A stretch of 64,000 bases of DNA. Source: Shewanella sp. 1CM18E (GTDB lineage Bacteria; Pseudomonadota; Gammaproteobacteria; Enterobacterales; Shewanellaceae). The position numbers and the translations under genes were made by a program. Below, one piece after another: positions 17,750 to 26,174 of this stretch. Under the pieces are notes generated by a model. It did not search any database. It saw only the letters and a program-made list of their open reading frames with translations, and was not told where the DNA came from. The DNA lies in assembly GCF_023161665.1 (NCBI RefSeq), contig NZ_JALNTW010000018.1, forward strand, positions 21,348-85,347, in the 5' to 3' direction. Each line of letters starts with the position of its first letter. Positions within the stretch are counted from its first letter, which is position 1.

Positions 17750-18793
17750 TTAAAATAGTACAAGTTTTTTGTGTATTTCATCAAACGTAGTTCGATCGAC
17801 TCCAGCATCATATAGCAATCTATTTAGTTGTTCGGCTTGTAACTTACCCGCCTCAAATAACATTGAACATTCACTAATAAGATTAGCCCGCCATATCACT
17901 TCAGCAAGGCCACCAGTAGGCTTAGAGTCAACAACTGCGAGACGGTTAAGCTCTGACTCAAATAGTGACGGTAACTGCCAATAATGAGCAAGTAAGGCGC
18001 TTAAACTTAAAGATTTTGTCGTCATCACTTGTCTAAATAAACTAGAACATGGCTGCTCACCTGGTTCAGCTTGTTTAAAGGCTTCTAATAACAGCTTGAA
18101 GATGGCAATTTTACCTACGTCATGGACTAGACCCAGTAAAAATGCACTATCAGGATCTTCATCGGCAAGCTGGCTAGCAAGATAAGCAACCTGCATTGAA
18201 TGACGCCAAATTTGGCTGCCAAAACGTCTAAAGTAGATAGGCTTAACATCTATAATCTTGCGCATCATAGCTGTAGTGACAAAGCGACGGATTTGATCTC
18301 GACCCAACTGCACTAATGCTAACTGTAAGCTGGTGACATCTTTATCGCTACGTCTAAATAGCGGCGAATTACACAGTTTTAGCACCTCAACACTCAATAC
18401 AGGATCTTTCTCTATTAAGGCTAATAATGCTTTGGTATCGGTATTTTCATCAGCTAACTGCTTGTCTAGGGCTGCGACCTGTGTCGGCATTTTTAGCACA
18501 CGTTCAGCAATTGCTTTAGGTGCAGCCAGAGCGGCTTCTACTCGCCTAAAAACACTCTTTTCTAGTTCGTTCGCGGTGCCGTTTAATTGGGTACTTGGAA
18601 ACAATAAACTATAAAAAAGTGCAGAGAGATCAACAGCTACAACTGGTGCTGTTTCAGCAGATTTTACTTGAGCAGCCGCAGGCTCAACGTGATTTGCTTG
18701 CAACTGTTCCATTGAACCACTAAAGCTAGTTGGTTTTTCAATAACCACCCGCTCTCTAATATTGAACAGTTTTTTAAAGGCTTTACTAAACAA
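17750..18793 (-). CDS. HDOD-domain signalling protein
   Basis: Protein of about 347 aa with an HDOD (HD-related output) domain at about 90-300. It keeps an HD-type motif LLGLVHDVGKIAIFKLL, which many HDOD proteins lose. HDOD proteins act in regulation and signalling, usually without proven catalysis. The open frame reaches an ATG at 18847, but that start lies inside the gyrB terminator hairpin and lacks a Shine-Dalgarno. I place the start at the TTG of LFSKAFKKLFNIRERV (18793); ATG codons at 18847, 18832 and 18712 are alternatives. Confidence 0.75.
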   Translation of the reverse strand: MFSKAFKKLFNIRERVVIEKPTSFSGSMEQLQANHVEPAAAQVKSAETAPVVAVDLSALFYSLLFPSTQLNGTANELEKSVFRRVEAALAAPKAIAERVLKMPTQVAALDKQLADENTDTKALLALIEKDPVLSVEVLKLCNSPLFRRSDKDVTSLQLALVQLGRDQIRRFVTTAMMRKIIDVKPIYFRRFGSQIWRHSMQVAYLASQLADEDPDSAFLLGLVHDVGKIAIFKLLLEAFKQAEPGEQPCSSLFRQVMTTKSLSLSALLAHYWQLPSLFESELNRLAVVDSKPTGGLAEVIWRANLISECSMLFEAGKLQAEQLNRLLYDAGVDRTTFDEIHKKLVLF

Positions 18794-18816
18794 TTTATGA
18801 TGACCGATTAATTGGC

Positions 18817-18844
18817 AAAAAAATCGGTGCATATAGCACCGATT
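18817..18844 (-). terminator. Intrinsic terminator of gyrB
   Basis: Read on the minus strand: AATCGGTGC, TATAT loop, GCACCGATT, then a T-run. It starts 29 nt after the gyrB stop codon and overlaps the longest possible 5' end of the HDOD gene. Confidence 0.8.
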
Positions 18845-18872
18845 CAATTTTAGCTTTTTGTTTGCAACAAAC

Positions 18873-21290
18873 CTATACGTCTAGGTTTGCTACATTCAAT
18901 GCGTTAGCTTCGATAAAGTCACGACGCGGCTCTACTTGATCACCCATCAAACAGGTAAACAGTTGGTCAGCACCAATCGCATCTTCAATCGTTACTTGTA
19001 GCATACGGCGTGATTCTGGATCCATTGTGGTTTCCCACAATTGTTCAGGGTTCATCTCACCCAATCCTTTATAACGCTGAATGTATAAGCCACGCTTAGA
19101 TTCAGTCATTAACCACTCTAGCGCGTCAACAAAGCTCACCACATCTTTAGTACGCTCACCACGTTGAACATAGCCACCCTCTTCAATCATACCGTTGATT
19201 TCAGCGCCCATCTTAACGATGCGTTGATAATCAGTAGACTGGAAGAAGTCGTATGAGAACAAGTAGTGCGTATCAATACCGTGTTTACGGATAGTGATTT
19301 TCGGCAAGTAAGACTGACGCTCAGGGTCGAGAACTGGCTCACCGCTATATAAAACACCACCGGTTTCTTTGTTAGTTAAGTCAGCAACAAATGCATCAGC
19401 CCAAGCTTTAACTTTCGCTTCATCAGCTAACATCTCGTTGTTAAGTGCTGGGTGATATAACATCAAGTCAGTGATGTTAGTTGGGTAACGTTGCTCTAAA
19501 CGAGCAATAATAGCCTCAACTTCACGGTACTGATTAACCAAGCGCTCTAATGGCTGACCAGACATACCTGGTGCACCTTGCGATGGATAAATGTTTGCAT
19601 TATCTAGCGCTTGAGTTGTTAAGTACTCAGTTAGTGCAGGATCGTCTTTAAGGTACTGTTCTTGCTTACCTTTCTTAACCTTATAAAGCGGTGGTTGTGC
19701 AATGTAAACATAACCACGTTCAATAAGTTCAGGCATTTGACGGAAGAAGAAAGTCAACAGCAGCGTACGAATGTGCGAGCCGTCGACGTCAGCATCGGTC
19801 ATGATAACGATGTTGTGGTAACGCGTCTTATCAGGATCATATTCGTCGCGGCCAATACCACAACCTAATGCTGTAATTAGCGTTGCAACTTCTTGTGAAG
19901 ATAACATCTTATCAAAACGTGCTTTTTCAACGTTTAGGATCTTACCTTTCAGTGGCAGAATAGCTTGGTTCTTACGGTTACGACCCTGCTTAGCACTACC
20001 GCCCGCAGAGTCACCCTCCACTATGTAAATTTCAGAAAGACCAGGGTCCTTCTCTTGGCAGTCAGCTAGCTTACCTGGCAAACCACCCAAATCTAATGCG
20101 CCTTTACGACGAGTCATTTCACGCGCTTTACGTGCAGCTTCACGAGCACGAGCAGCATCGATAATCTTACCAACAATCAGTTTAGCTTCGTTTGGATGCT
20201 CCATTAGGTAGTCACCTAATTGCTCACCCATAGTTTGCTCAACAGCAGACTTAACTTCGCTAGAAACTAGTTTATCTTTAGTTTGTGAACTGAACTTTGG
20301 ATCCGGCACTTTTACAGAAATAACAGCAGTTAGACCTTCACGAGCATCATCACCCGTTGCAGCGGTCTTACCTTTCTTGTTAAAGCCTTCACGTTCCATG
20401 TAGTTGTTCAGGTTACGTGTTAACGCACCGCGGAAGCCCGCTAAGTGAGTACCACCATCACGCTGTGGAATGTTGTTGGTAAAACAGAAAATGTTTTCTT
20501 GGAAGCCGTCGTTCCACTGCATTGCAACTTCAACGGTAATACCGTCTTCACGCTCTTGACAGAAATGGAACACTTCTTTGTTTACTGGTGTTTTGTTAAC
20601 GTTTAAGTAGTCAACAAATGCGCTAATACCGCCTTCGTACTTAAAGAACTCATCACGGTTGTCACGCTCGTCCACTAGACGAATACCAACACCTGAGTTC
20701 AAGAAAGATAATTCACGAACACGTTTAGCTAGGATGTCGAAGTGGAATTGAACGTCAGAGAAAGTCTCTTCACTTGGCCAGAAACGAATTTCTGTACCAG
20801 TGTTAGACGCTTCGCCCACTTCTTTAATTGGCTCATCTGGCTCACCCATGGTGTAGAACTGCTCATACACCTTGCCGTCACGACGAATAGTTAGCTGCAG
20901 CTTTTTAGACAGCGCGTTAACTACCGATACACCTACACCGTGTAGACCACCAGATACTTTATAAGAGTTATCATCGAACTTACCACCAGCGTGCAGTACA
21001 GTCATAATAACCTGAGCTGCTGATACACCTTCTTCTGGGTGAATCGCAACTGGAATACCACGGCCGTCATCGCGTACTGAAACAGAACCATCGGCATGAA
21101 TGGTAATATCAACGTCGTTACAGTGGCCTGCTAAGGCTTCATCGATAGAGTTATCGACCACTTCGAATACCATGTGATGTAGACCTGTACCATCATCAGT
21201 ATCACCGATGTACATTCCTGGTCTCTTACGTACCGCATCAAGGCCTTTTAAAACCTTAATACTCGAAGAATCATAACTATTCTCTGACAT
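18873..21290 (-). CDS. gyrB: DNA gyrase subunit B
   Basis: ATPase and Toprim subunit of gyrase, 805 aa from MSENSYDSSSIKVLKGLDAVRKRPGMYIG. Eight in-frame codons upstream are discarded because GAGAG precedes this ATG. Visible motifs: GHKL ATPase (VDNSIDEALAG, DDGRGIPV, GGLHGVGVSVVNALS), Toprim EGDSAGGSAKQ with the DADVDGSHIRTLLL acid triad, and the C-terminal QRYKGLGEMNPEQLWETTM. It follows recF by 16 bp in the dnaA-dnaN-recF-gyrB order. Confidence 0.98.
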   Translation of the reverse strand: MSENSYDSSSIKVLKGLDAVRKRPGMYIGDTDDGTGLHHMVFEVVDNSIDEALAGHCNDVDITIHADGSVSVRDDGRGIPVAIHPEEGVSAAQVIMTVLHAGGKFDDNSYKVSGGLHGVGVSVVNALSKKLQLTIRRDGKVYEQFYTMGEPDEPIKEVGEASNTGTEIRFWPSEETFSDVQFHFDILAKRVRELSFLNSGVGIRLVDERDNRDEFFKYEGGISAFVDYLNVNKTPVNKEVFHFCQEREDGITVEVAMQWNDGFQENIFCFTNNIPQRDGGTHLAGFRGALTRNLNNYMEREGFNKKGKTAATGDDAREGLTAVISVKVPDPKFSSQTKDKLVSSEVKSAVEQTMGEQLGDYLMEHPNEAKLIVGKIIDAARAREAARKAREMTRRKGALDLGGLPGKLADCQEKDPGLSEIYIVEGDSAGGSAKQGRNRKNQAILPLKGKILNVEKARFDKMLSSQEVATLITALGCGIGRDEYDPDKTRYHNIVIMTDADVDGSHIRTLLLTFFFRQMPELIERGYVYIAQPPLYKVKKGKQEQYLKDDPALTEYLTTQALDNANIYPSQGAPGMSGQPLERLVNQYREVEAIIARLEQRYPTNITDLMLYHPALNNEMLADEAKVKAWADAFVADLTNKETGGVLYSGEPVLDPERQSYLPKITIRKHGIDTHYLFSYDFFQSTDYQRIVKMGAEINGMIEEGGYVQRGERTKDVVSFVDALEWLMTESKRGLYIQRYKGLGEMNPEQLWETTMDPESRRMLQVTIEDAIGADQLFTCLMGDQVEPRRDFIEANALNVANLDV

Positions 21291-21306
21291 ATTATTCTCT
21301 CGTCGG

Positions 21307-22389
21307 TTATTCAATTACCGTTACACAACCGTGTTCCACATGGAACATCTTACTTGGCGGCGTGATTAACGAATCTACTATTGATGCTGGCTCAATAGCC
21401 GTGACAAAAACTTGTGCCCCGGTATCCGCTAATTGCTGTAACAATAGTTTTCTATGCTGTGCATCCAATTCCGATGGAAGATCATCCACCAGATAAATAC
21501 TTTTTTTATCTATTTGTTGTTTGAGCAACTTTCCCTGTGCAATGCGTAATGCACAGACTAATAATTTCAGCTGACCGCGCGATAAAGCATCTTGTGCAGG
21601 CAGTGTTCCTACTCGCAACCGTAAATCCGCTTTATGTGGCCCACTGACGGTATAGCCTGTGGCTAAATCTCTAGGATATTGCGTCTCGAGCAGCTGTGCA
21701 TACTCGGTTTTTGCATCCCATCCTCGGGTAAAAGAAACCTTAACATCAACCTGAGGTAAAAACTCTCCGATTATACCCTTAAGTAGCTCATTTAACGAGT
21801 CTACATATTGCTTTCTTATGTCGGTTACCAGTTCAGCATAACGAATAAATTCTTTATCCCAAAATTGAATCGAACTATAGGGCGATCCATCTCTGAGCAA
21901 TTGATTTCTCTGCTTTAAAATCCGGCGAACATTAACCCAAGCGGCATAAAAACGTGGGTCCGAATGAAACGCGCCCCAATCAATAAACTGCCGTCTTGAT
22001 TTTGGCCCCTCAAAAAGCAAAGAAAAGCTCTCTGGCGTGATAACTTGGATTGGTAAAGTTTCAGCTAATGTCGATAAACGCTTTACTTTATCACCATTAA
22101 TTTTTACTTCAATATCACCGCTTCTAAAACGGCGTAAGCCAATTTTGCTCTGCTCATCACCACTTTCCATGCTGGCAAACAATGTCAACGCGTCATCGTC
22201 GTTCTTAATCACACGTTGTGAAAGGTGGCTGCGGAAAGAGCGACCCATTCCCAGAAAATAGATTGCCTCTAAAATACTGGTTTTGCCACTGCCATTTTGA
22301 CCATAAATCAGATTCAGGCCTTCACCAGGCAACAACTGGGCTGAGGTTATATTTCGAAAAGCTTCAATATGAAGACGGCTAAGACTCAT
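21307..22389 (-). CDS. recF: DNA replication and repair protein RecF
   Basis: SMC-like ATPase that loads RecA at gaps with RecO and RecR. 360 aa from MSLSRLHIEAFRNI; 13 upstream codons are a frame extension. Walker A is YGQNGSGKTSILEAI, the ABC signature is ALSRGQLKLLV and Walker B is SIYLVDDLPSELD. A one-mismatch parS sequence lies in the last codons (M348-H353). It sits between dnaN and gyrB. Confidence 0.96.
   Translation of the reverse strand: MSLSRLHIEAFRNITSAQLLPGEGLNLIYGQNGSGKTSILEAIYFLGMGRSFRSHLSQRVIKNDDDALTLFASMESGDEQSKIGLRRFRSGDIEVKINGDKVKRLSTLAETLPIQVITPESFSLLFEGPKSRRQFIDWGAFHSDPRFYAAWVNVRRILKQRNQLLRDGSPYSSIQFWDKEFIRYAELVTDIRKQYVDSLNELLKGIIGEFLPQVDVKVSFTRGWDAKTEYAQLLETQYPRDLATGYTVSGPHKADLRLRVGTLPAQDALSRGQLKLLVCALRIAQGKLLKQQIDKKSIYLVDDLPSELDAQHRKLLLQQLADTGAQVFVTAIEPASIVDSLITPPSKMFHVEHGCVTVIE
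21332..21347. other. parS-like site in the 3' end of recF
   Basis: TGTTCCACATGGAACA differs from the perfect parS sites of this window at one central base. It is read through as MFHVEH in recF. Confidence 0.5.
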
Positions 22390-22491
22390 TAATGACCTTA
22401 TAAAGCAACAGGAAGCATAATCTAACAAAAGATAAGGCTAGTCAGTTACCGTTAACTGACTAGCCTTAGAATATAGAAAGGATGAGCGAGA

Positions 22492-23592
22492 CTAAAGTCT
22501 CATTGGCATAACAACGTACATAGAATCTTGTTCTACATGGTTATCAATTAGTGCACTTGAGTTACCGTCAATCAGCGTGATACGAACATCGTCTGATGGC
22601 AAGTTGTTAAGTACATCTAGTAAATAACTGACGTTAAAGCCAATCTCTAATGGTGCGTTTTCATATTCAACATCTAAAATCTCTTCCGCTTCTTCCTGTT
22701 CAGGATTGTTAGCGGTGATCTTAATTAGATTGTTTTCTAACTGAACACGTACACCACGGAACTTCTCATTAGATAAAATAGAAGCGCGTAATAATGCTTG
22801 TTTTAACTGCTGACGGCTGGCAATAACCACCTTGTCACCACCTTTTGGCAGTACTCGGCGGTAATCAGGGAAACGGCCATCAACTAACTTACTGGTAAAT
22901 ACCGCTGTAGCTGTTGTGGCACGAATAGCATTGTCACCAATCGCAATCGTTACGTCTAAATCATCAGCCTCAAACGAGCGCATTAATTCAAGTACGCCTT
23001 TACGCGGCACAATCACCTGCTTTTCAGGTAATGTTGCTTCGATTTGGCGATGACTTAATGCTAAACGATGACCGTCTGTGGCAATAGCGCGCAGTACATT
23101 ACCTTCTGTTTCTAACAACAACCCATTTAGATAGTAACGTACATCTTGGTTAGCCATCGAGAACTGAGTCGCATCAATTAACGACTTCATCGTACCTTGC
23201 TTAAGGGTAAACTCAATTTCCGCTTCAAACGCTTCAACGTTTGGATACTCTTCTGCTGGCAAGGTTGCTAAAGTAAAGCGACTGCGGCCAGAGCGTAATA
23301 ATAAGCGGTTATCTTGTTGCTCAATCTTTAACTCGACTTGATCGGGTAAAGATTTAACGATATCCAAAAACTTCTTCGCAGGAACGGTTGTACGTCCCTC
23401 AAGGATTTCACCTTCTAGCTGAACCTCACCCACCAATTCAACTTCTAAATCGGTACCGGTAAGTTTTAGAGAGTGATTACTCACTTCCACTAGAAGGTTT
23501 GCCAATATAGGCAAGTTGTGACGTCTTTCTACCGCACCACTCACTAGCTGCAACGGTTTTAATAAAGCGTCCCTATCAATTGAAAATTTCAT
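22492..23592 (-). CDS. dnaN: DNA polymerase III beta sliding clamp
   Basis: 366 aa, the E. coli length. It forms the dimeric ring that tethers polymerase III and recruits Hda, MutS and ligase. The start MKFSIDRDALLKPLQLVSGAVERRHNLPILANLLVEV and the C-terminal DSMYVVMPMRL are family signatures. Three clamp folds span about 1-120, 128-245 and 246-366. It starts 19 bp after dnaA and is co-transcribed with it. Confidence 0.98.
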   Translation of the reverse strand: MKFSIDRDALLKPLQLVSGAVERRHNLPILANLLVEVSNHSLKLTGTDLEVELVGEVQLEGEILEGRTTVPAKKFLDIVKSLPDQVELKIEQQDNRLLLRSGRSRFTLATLPAEEYPNVEAFEAEIEFTLKQGTMKSLIDATQFSMANQDVRYYLNGLLLETEGNVLRAIATDGHRLALSHRQIEATLPEKQVIVPRKGVLELMRSFEADDLDVTIAIGDNAIRATTATAVFTSKLVDGRFPDYRRVLPKGGDKVVIASRQQLKQALLRASILSNEKFRGVRVQLENNLIKITANNPEQEEAEEILDVEYENAPLEIGFNVSYLLDVLNNLPSDDVRITLIDGNSSALIDNHVEQDSMYVVMPMRL

Positions 23593-23611
23593 TGATTAAA
23601 TATCCCTGATA

Positions 23612-24997
23612 TTAAGAAGATAAGGTTCTTATCAAGTTAGCATAATCTTCTTTAATGTCATGACTTTCTTCACGCAACTGCGCAATTTTACGACATGCAT
23701 GTAAAACCGTCGTATGGTCACGACCACCAAACGCATCACCGATCTCCGGCAAGCTTTGGTTAGTTAACTCTTTTGATAACGCCATTGCCATCTGTCTAGG
23801 GCGTGCCACGCTGCGTGAACGACGCTTAGATAACATGTCAGCCATCTTAATCTTGTAGTATTCAGCTACTGTCTTTTGAATATTATCGATAGTGACTAAC
23901 TTCTCTTGCAGAGCCAGTAAGTCACGCAGTGCTTCACGCACAAAATCGATAGTAATCGGACGACCAGTAAAGTTAGCGTTTGCAATAACACGATTCAATG
24001 CACCTTCAAGCTCACGTACGTTTGAACGTAAACGCTTAGCAATAAAGAACGCCACTTCATCGGGTAAGTTAATGCCACTCTCTTGTGCCTTACGCATCAA
24101 GATCGCTACTCGGGTTTCTAATTCTGGTGGCTCAATAGCAACCGTTAGACCCCAACCAAAACGAGATTTTAAACGATCTTCAACACCGTCGATCTCTTTC
24201 GGATATTTATCCGACGTCAAAATGATCTGGTGGTTACCTTCTAATAGAGCATTAAAGGTATGGAAGAACTCTTCTTGAGATCTATCTTTATTAGCAAAGA
24301 ATTGGATGTCATCAATAAAGAGTGCATCAACGCTACGGTAGTAACGCTTAAATTCTTCGATCGCGTTATTTTGTAACGCTTTAACCATGTCTTGCACAAA
24401 ACGCTCAGAATGCATGTAAACCACTTTTGCATCTGGCTTATTCTTAATAATGCCATTACCAACAGCGTGCAATAGGTGAGTTTTACCTAAACCTGTTCCA
24501 CCATAAAGGAACAACGGGTTATACGCTCCACCAGGATTTTCAGCCACTTGCAAAGCAGCCGCTTTACCTAATTGGTTTGATTTACCTTCAACGAAGTTAT
24601 CAAACTGGTAAGTCGGATTAATATTACTGCGATGATTAGCATTCGCCATAGGCTCTGCATGCGGAGTATTAAAAGAAGGCTTAACGACTTCTCTACTAGC
24701 AGGTCTGCTAGTTTTTACTGCTGCTGTGGCCTGAACAACAGGTTTAGCCGACGGACGACTACCGATATCGAAACGCAAACTTGGCGCATCGCTACCCATT
24801 TGTTCAGTAAAAAATTGGTTGATGATATTTAGGTATTTATCCCTAACCCAATCCAACACAAAGCGATTAGGTGCATAGATGACGAGTGTATCGCCTTCCA
24901 TTTCTGCTTGTAACGGTCTTATCCACATACTGAATTGTTGAGCAGAAAGCTCATCTTGCAGCCTTGCGATACATTGTTGCCAAAGTGAAACCGCCAC
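23612..24997 (-). CDS. dnaA: Chromosomal replication initiator DnaA
   Basis: 461-aa AAA+ initiator with a GTG start. Domain I is MAVSLWQQCIARLQDELSAQQFSMWIRPLQ; a variable linker spans about 85-125. Domain III has Walker A LYGGTGLGKTHLLHA and Walker B DALFIDDIQFF. Domain IV has the DNA-binding signature GDAFGGRDHTTVLHACRKI. It should bind the TTATCCACA boxes at oriC and in its own upstream region (24998-25441), which suggests autoregulation. Confidence 0.98.
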   Translation of the reverse strand: MAVSLWQQCIARLQDELSAQQFSMWIRPLQAEMEGDTLVIYAPNRFVLDWVRDKYLNIINQFFTEQMGSDAPSLRFDIGSRPSAKPVVQATAAVKTSRPASREVVKPSFNTPHAEPMANANHRSNINPTYQFDNFVEGKSNQLGKAAALQVAENPGGAYNPLFLYGGTGLGKTHLLHAVGNGIIKNKPDAKVVYMHSERFVQDMVKALQNNAIEEFKRYYRSVDALFIDDIQFFANKDRSQEEFFHTFNALLEGNHQIILTSDKYPKEIDGVEDRLKSRFGWGLTVAIEPPELETRVAILMRKAQESGINLPDEVAFFIAKRLRSNVRELEGALNRVIANANFTGRPITIDFVREALRDLLALQEKLVTIDNIQKTVAEYYKIKMADMLSKRRSRSVARPRQMAMALSKELTNQSLPEIGDAFGGRDHTTVLHACRKIAQLREESHDIKEDYANLIRTLSS

Positions 24998-25441
24998 GAG
25001 TTATCCCCAAAAGATCATACAAAAGAGGTCTATTCTATAATGAGATCACGCTGATCGCTATCCTTTAAATAGATTTATCCCCAGATAGATCATCTAATCT
25101 TGAATATCTCGATCTTAAAAGATCGGTTGCGATCGAAAAATATTAGCAAAGCTGCAAATCCAGCTTTATAAAGCGATCCAGATCGATCTATAATAAACAG
25201 CTTTCGATCAGCTTTTTGATCTGCTAAACCACAACATGTAGTGGTAACTCACAGAGTTATCCACACATTCTTGTAGACCTAAACCTTCGAAGCATTTCCA
25301 GAGGAACTAATATTTAATCACTTGCGCTGATTCGTAGTTGACGCGCATAACTAAAGTGATTACAATTCGGCCTCTTTTTTGCCCTTAGTTCTATTTTATA
25401 GAATTTAAGGATTATTAACCTAACAAAGACGGATTGCCATA
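24998..25441. promoter_or_regulatory. dnaA / rpmH divergent control region with DnaA boxes
   Basis: 444 bp with a perfect DnaA box TTATCCACA at 25257-25265, two 8/9 boxes TTATCCCCA at 25001-25009 and 25075-25083, and 12 GATC sites. This suggests DnaA autoregulation and Dam/SeqA control of dnaA. The right part holds the rpmH promoter. Confidence 0.7.
25338..25366 (+). promoter_or_regulatory. rpmH-rnpA promoter
   Basis: -35 TTGACG (25338-25343), 17-bp spacer, -10 TACAAT (25361-25366). The transcript should start about 75 nt before rpmH. Confidence 0.65.
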
Positions 25442-25579
25442 ATGAGTAAACGTACTTTTCAACCTAGCAACCTGAAGCGCAAGCGTTCTCACGGCTTCCG
25501 CGCTCGTATGGCTACAGTAGGTGGCCGTAAGGTCATCGCACGTCGCCGTGCTAAAGGTCGCGCTCGTCTTTCTGCGTAA
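25442..25579 (+). CDS. rpmH: 50S ribosomal protein L34
   Basis: 45-aa basic protein starting [23 protein letters not shown] and ending [12 protein letters not shown], the classic L34 sequence. It binds 23S rRNA in the large subunit. It opens the rpmH-rnpA-yidD-yidC cluster, divergent from dnaA as in most bacteria. Confidence 0.98.
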
Positions 25580-25593
25580 TCGTAGAAATGCAA

Positions 25594-25950
25594 GTGACTA
25601 GCTACACCTTTACGCGGGAGTTACGTTTGTTAACTCCCGCGCAATTTAAATCTGTATTTACCAAACCTATCAAAGCGTCCTCCGCTGAAATAACCTTACT
25701 TGCAATTCCTAATTCTGAACAACACCCACGTTTAGGACTAACTGTTGCCAAGCGTTATGTCAAAAAAGCAAACCAACGTAACCGTATTAAACGCATAATT
25801 AGAGATAATTTCCGTTTACACCAGCATGATCTACCCGCTGTGGATATCGTGGTGCTTGTAAGGAATGGCGTGCTTGATATGGAAAACGCAGAACTTAAAA
25901 ACTTAGTAGAAAAGCTATGGCGAAAACTCTCTCGCCGTTACAATGGCTAG
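25594..25950 (+). CDS. rnpA: Ribonuclease P protein component
   Basis: 118-aa basic protein that assists RNase P RNA in tRNA 5' maturation. I choose the GTG that gives MTSYTFTRELRLLTPAQF, which I recall as the usual start in Shewanella; an ATG two codons upstream (25588) is possible. The RNR signature region is KKANQRNRIKRIIRDNFR. The last 34 bp overlap yidD, indicating translational coupling. Confidence 0.95.
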   Translation: MTSYTFTRELRLLTPAQFKSVFTKPIKASSAEITLLAIPNSEQHPRLGLTVAKRYVKKANQRNRIKRIIRDNFRLHQHDLPAVDIVVLVRNGVLDMENAELKNLVEKLWRKLSRRYNG

Positions 25951-26171
25951 CGACTACGATTATTCGTGGTTACCAACTACTCATAAGCCCCATGCTGGGG
26001 CCTCGTTGTAGGTTCAATCCAACGTGTTCACATTACGCAATTGAAGCAATTCGATTGCATGGAGTGGTGAAAGGGTGTTGGTTTGCAGGTAAACGCATAT
26101 TAAAATGTCACCCTTTACATCCGGGCGGTGAAGACCCCGTCCCTAACAAAAAACATAGGTGCGATAAATAG
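25917..26171 (+). CDS. yidD: Membrane protein insertion efficiency factor YidD
   Basis: 84-aa small amphipathic membrane-associated protein that helps YidC insertion. Signature Cys-rich core: LLISPMLGPRCRFNPTCSHYAIEAIRLHG, then GCWFAGKRILKCHPLHPGGEDPVP. It overlaps rnpA and ends 3 bp before yidC. Confidence 0.95.
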   Translation: MAKTLSPLQWLATTIIRGYQLLISPMLGPRCRFNPTCSHYAIEAIRLHGVVKGCWFAGKRILKCHPLHPGGEDPVPNKKHRCDK

Positions 26172-26174
26172 GTT

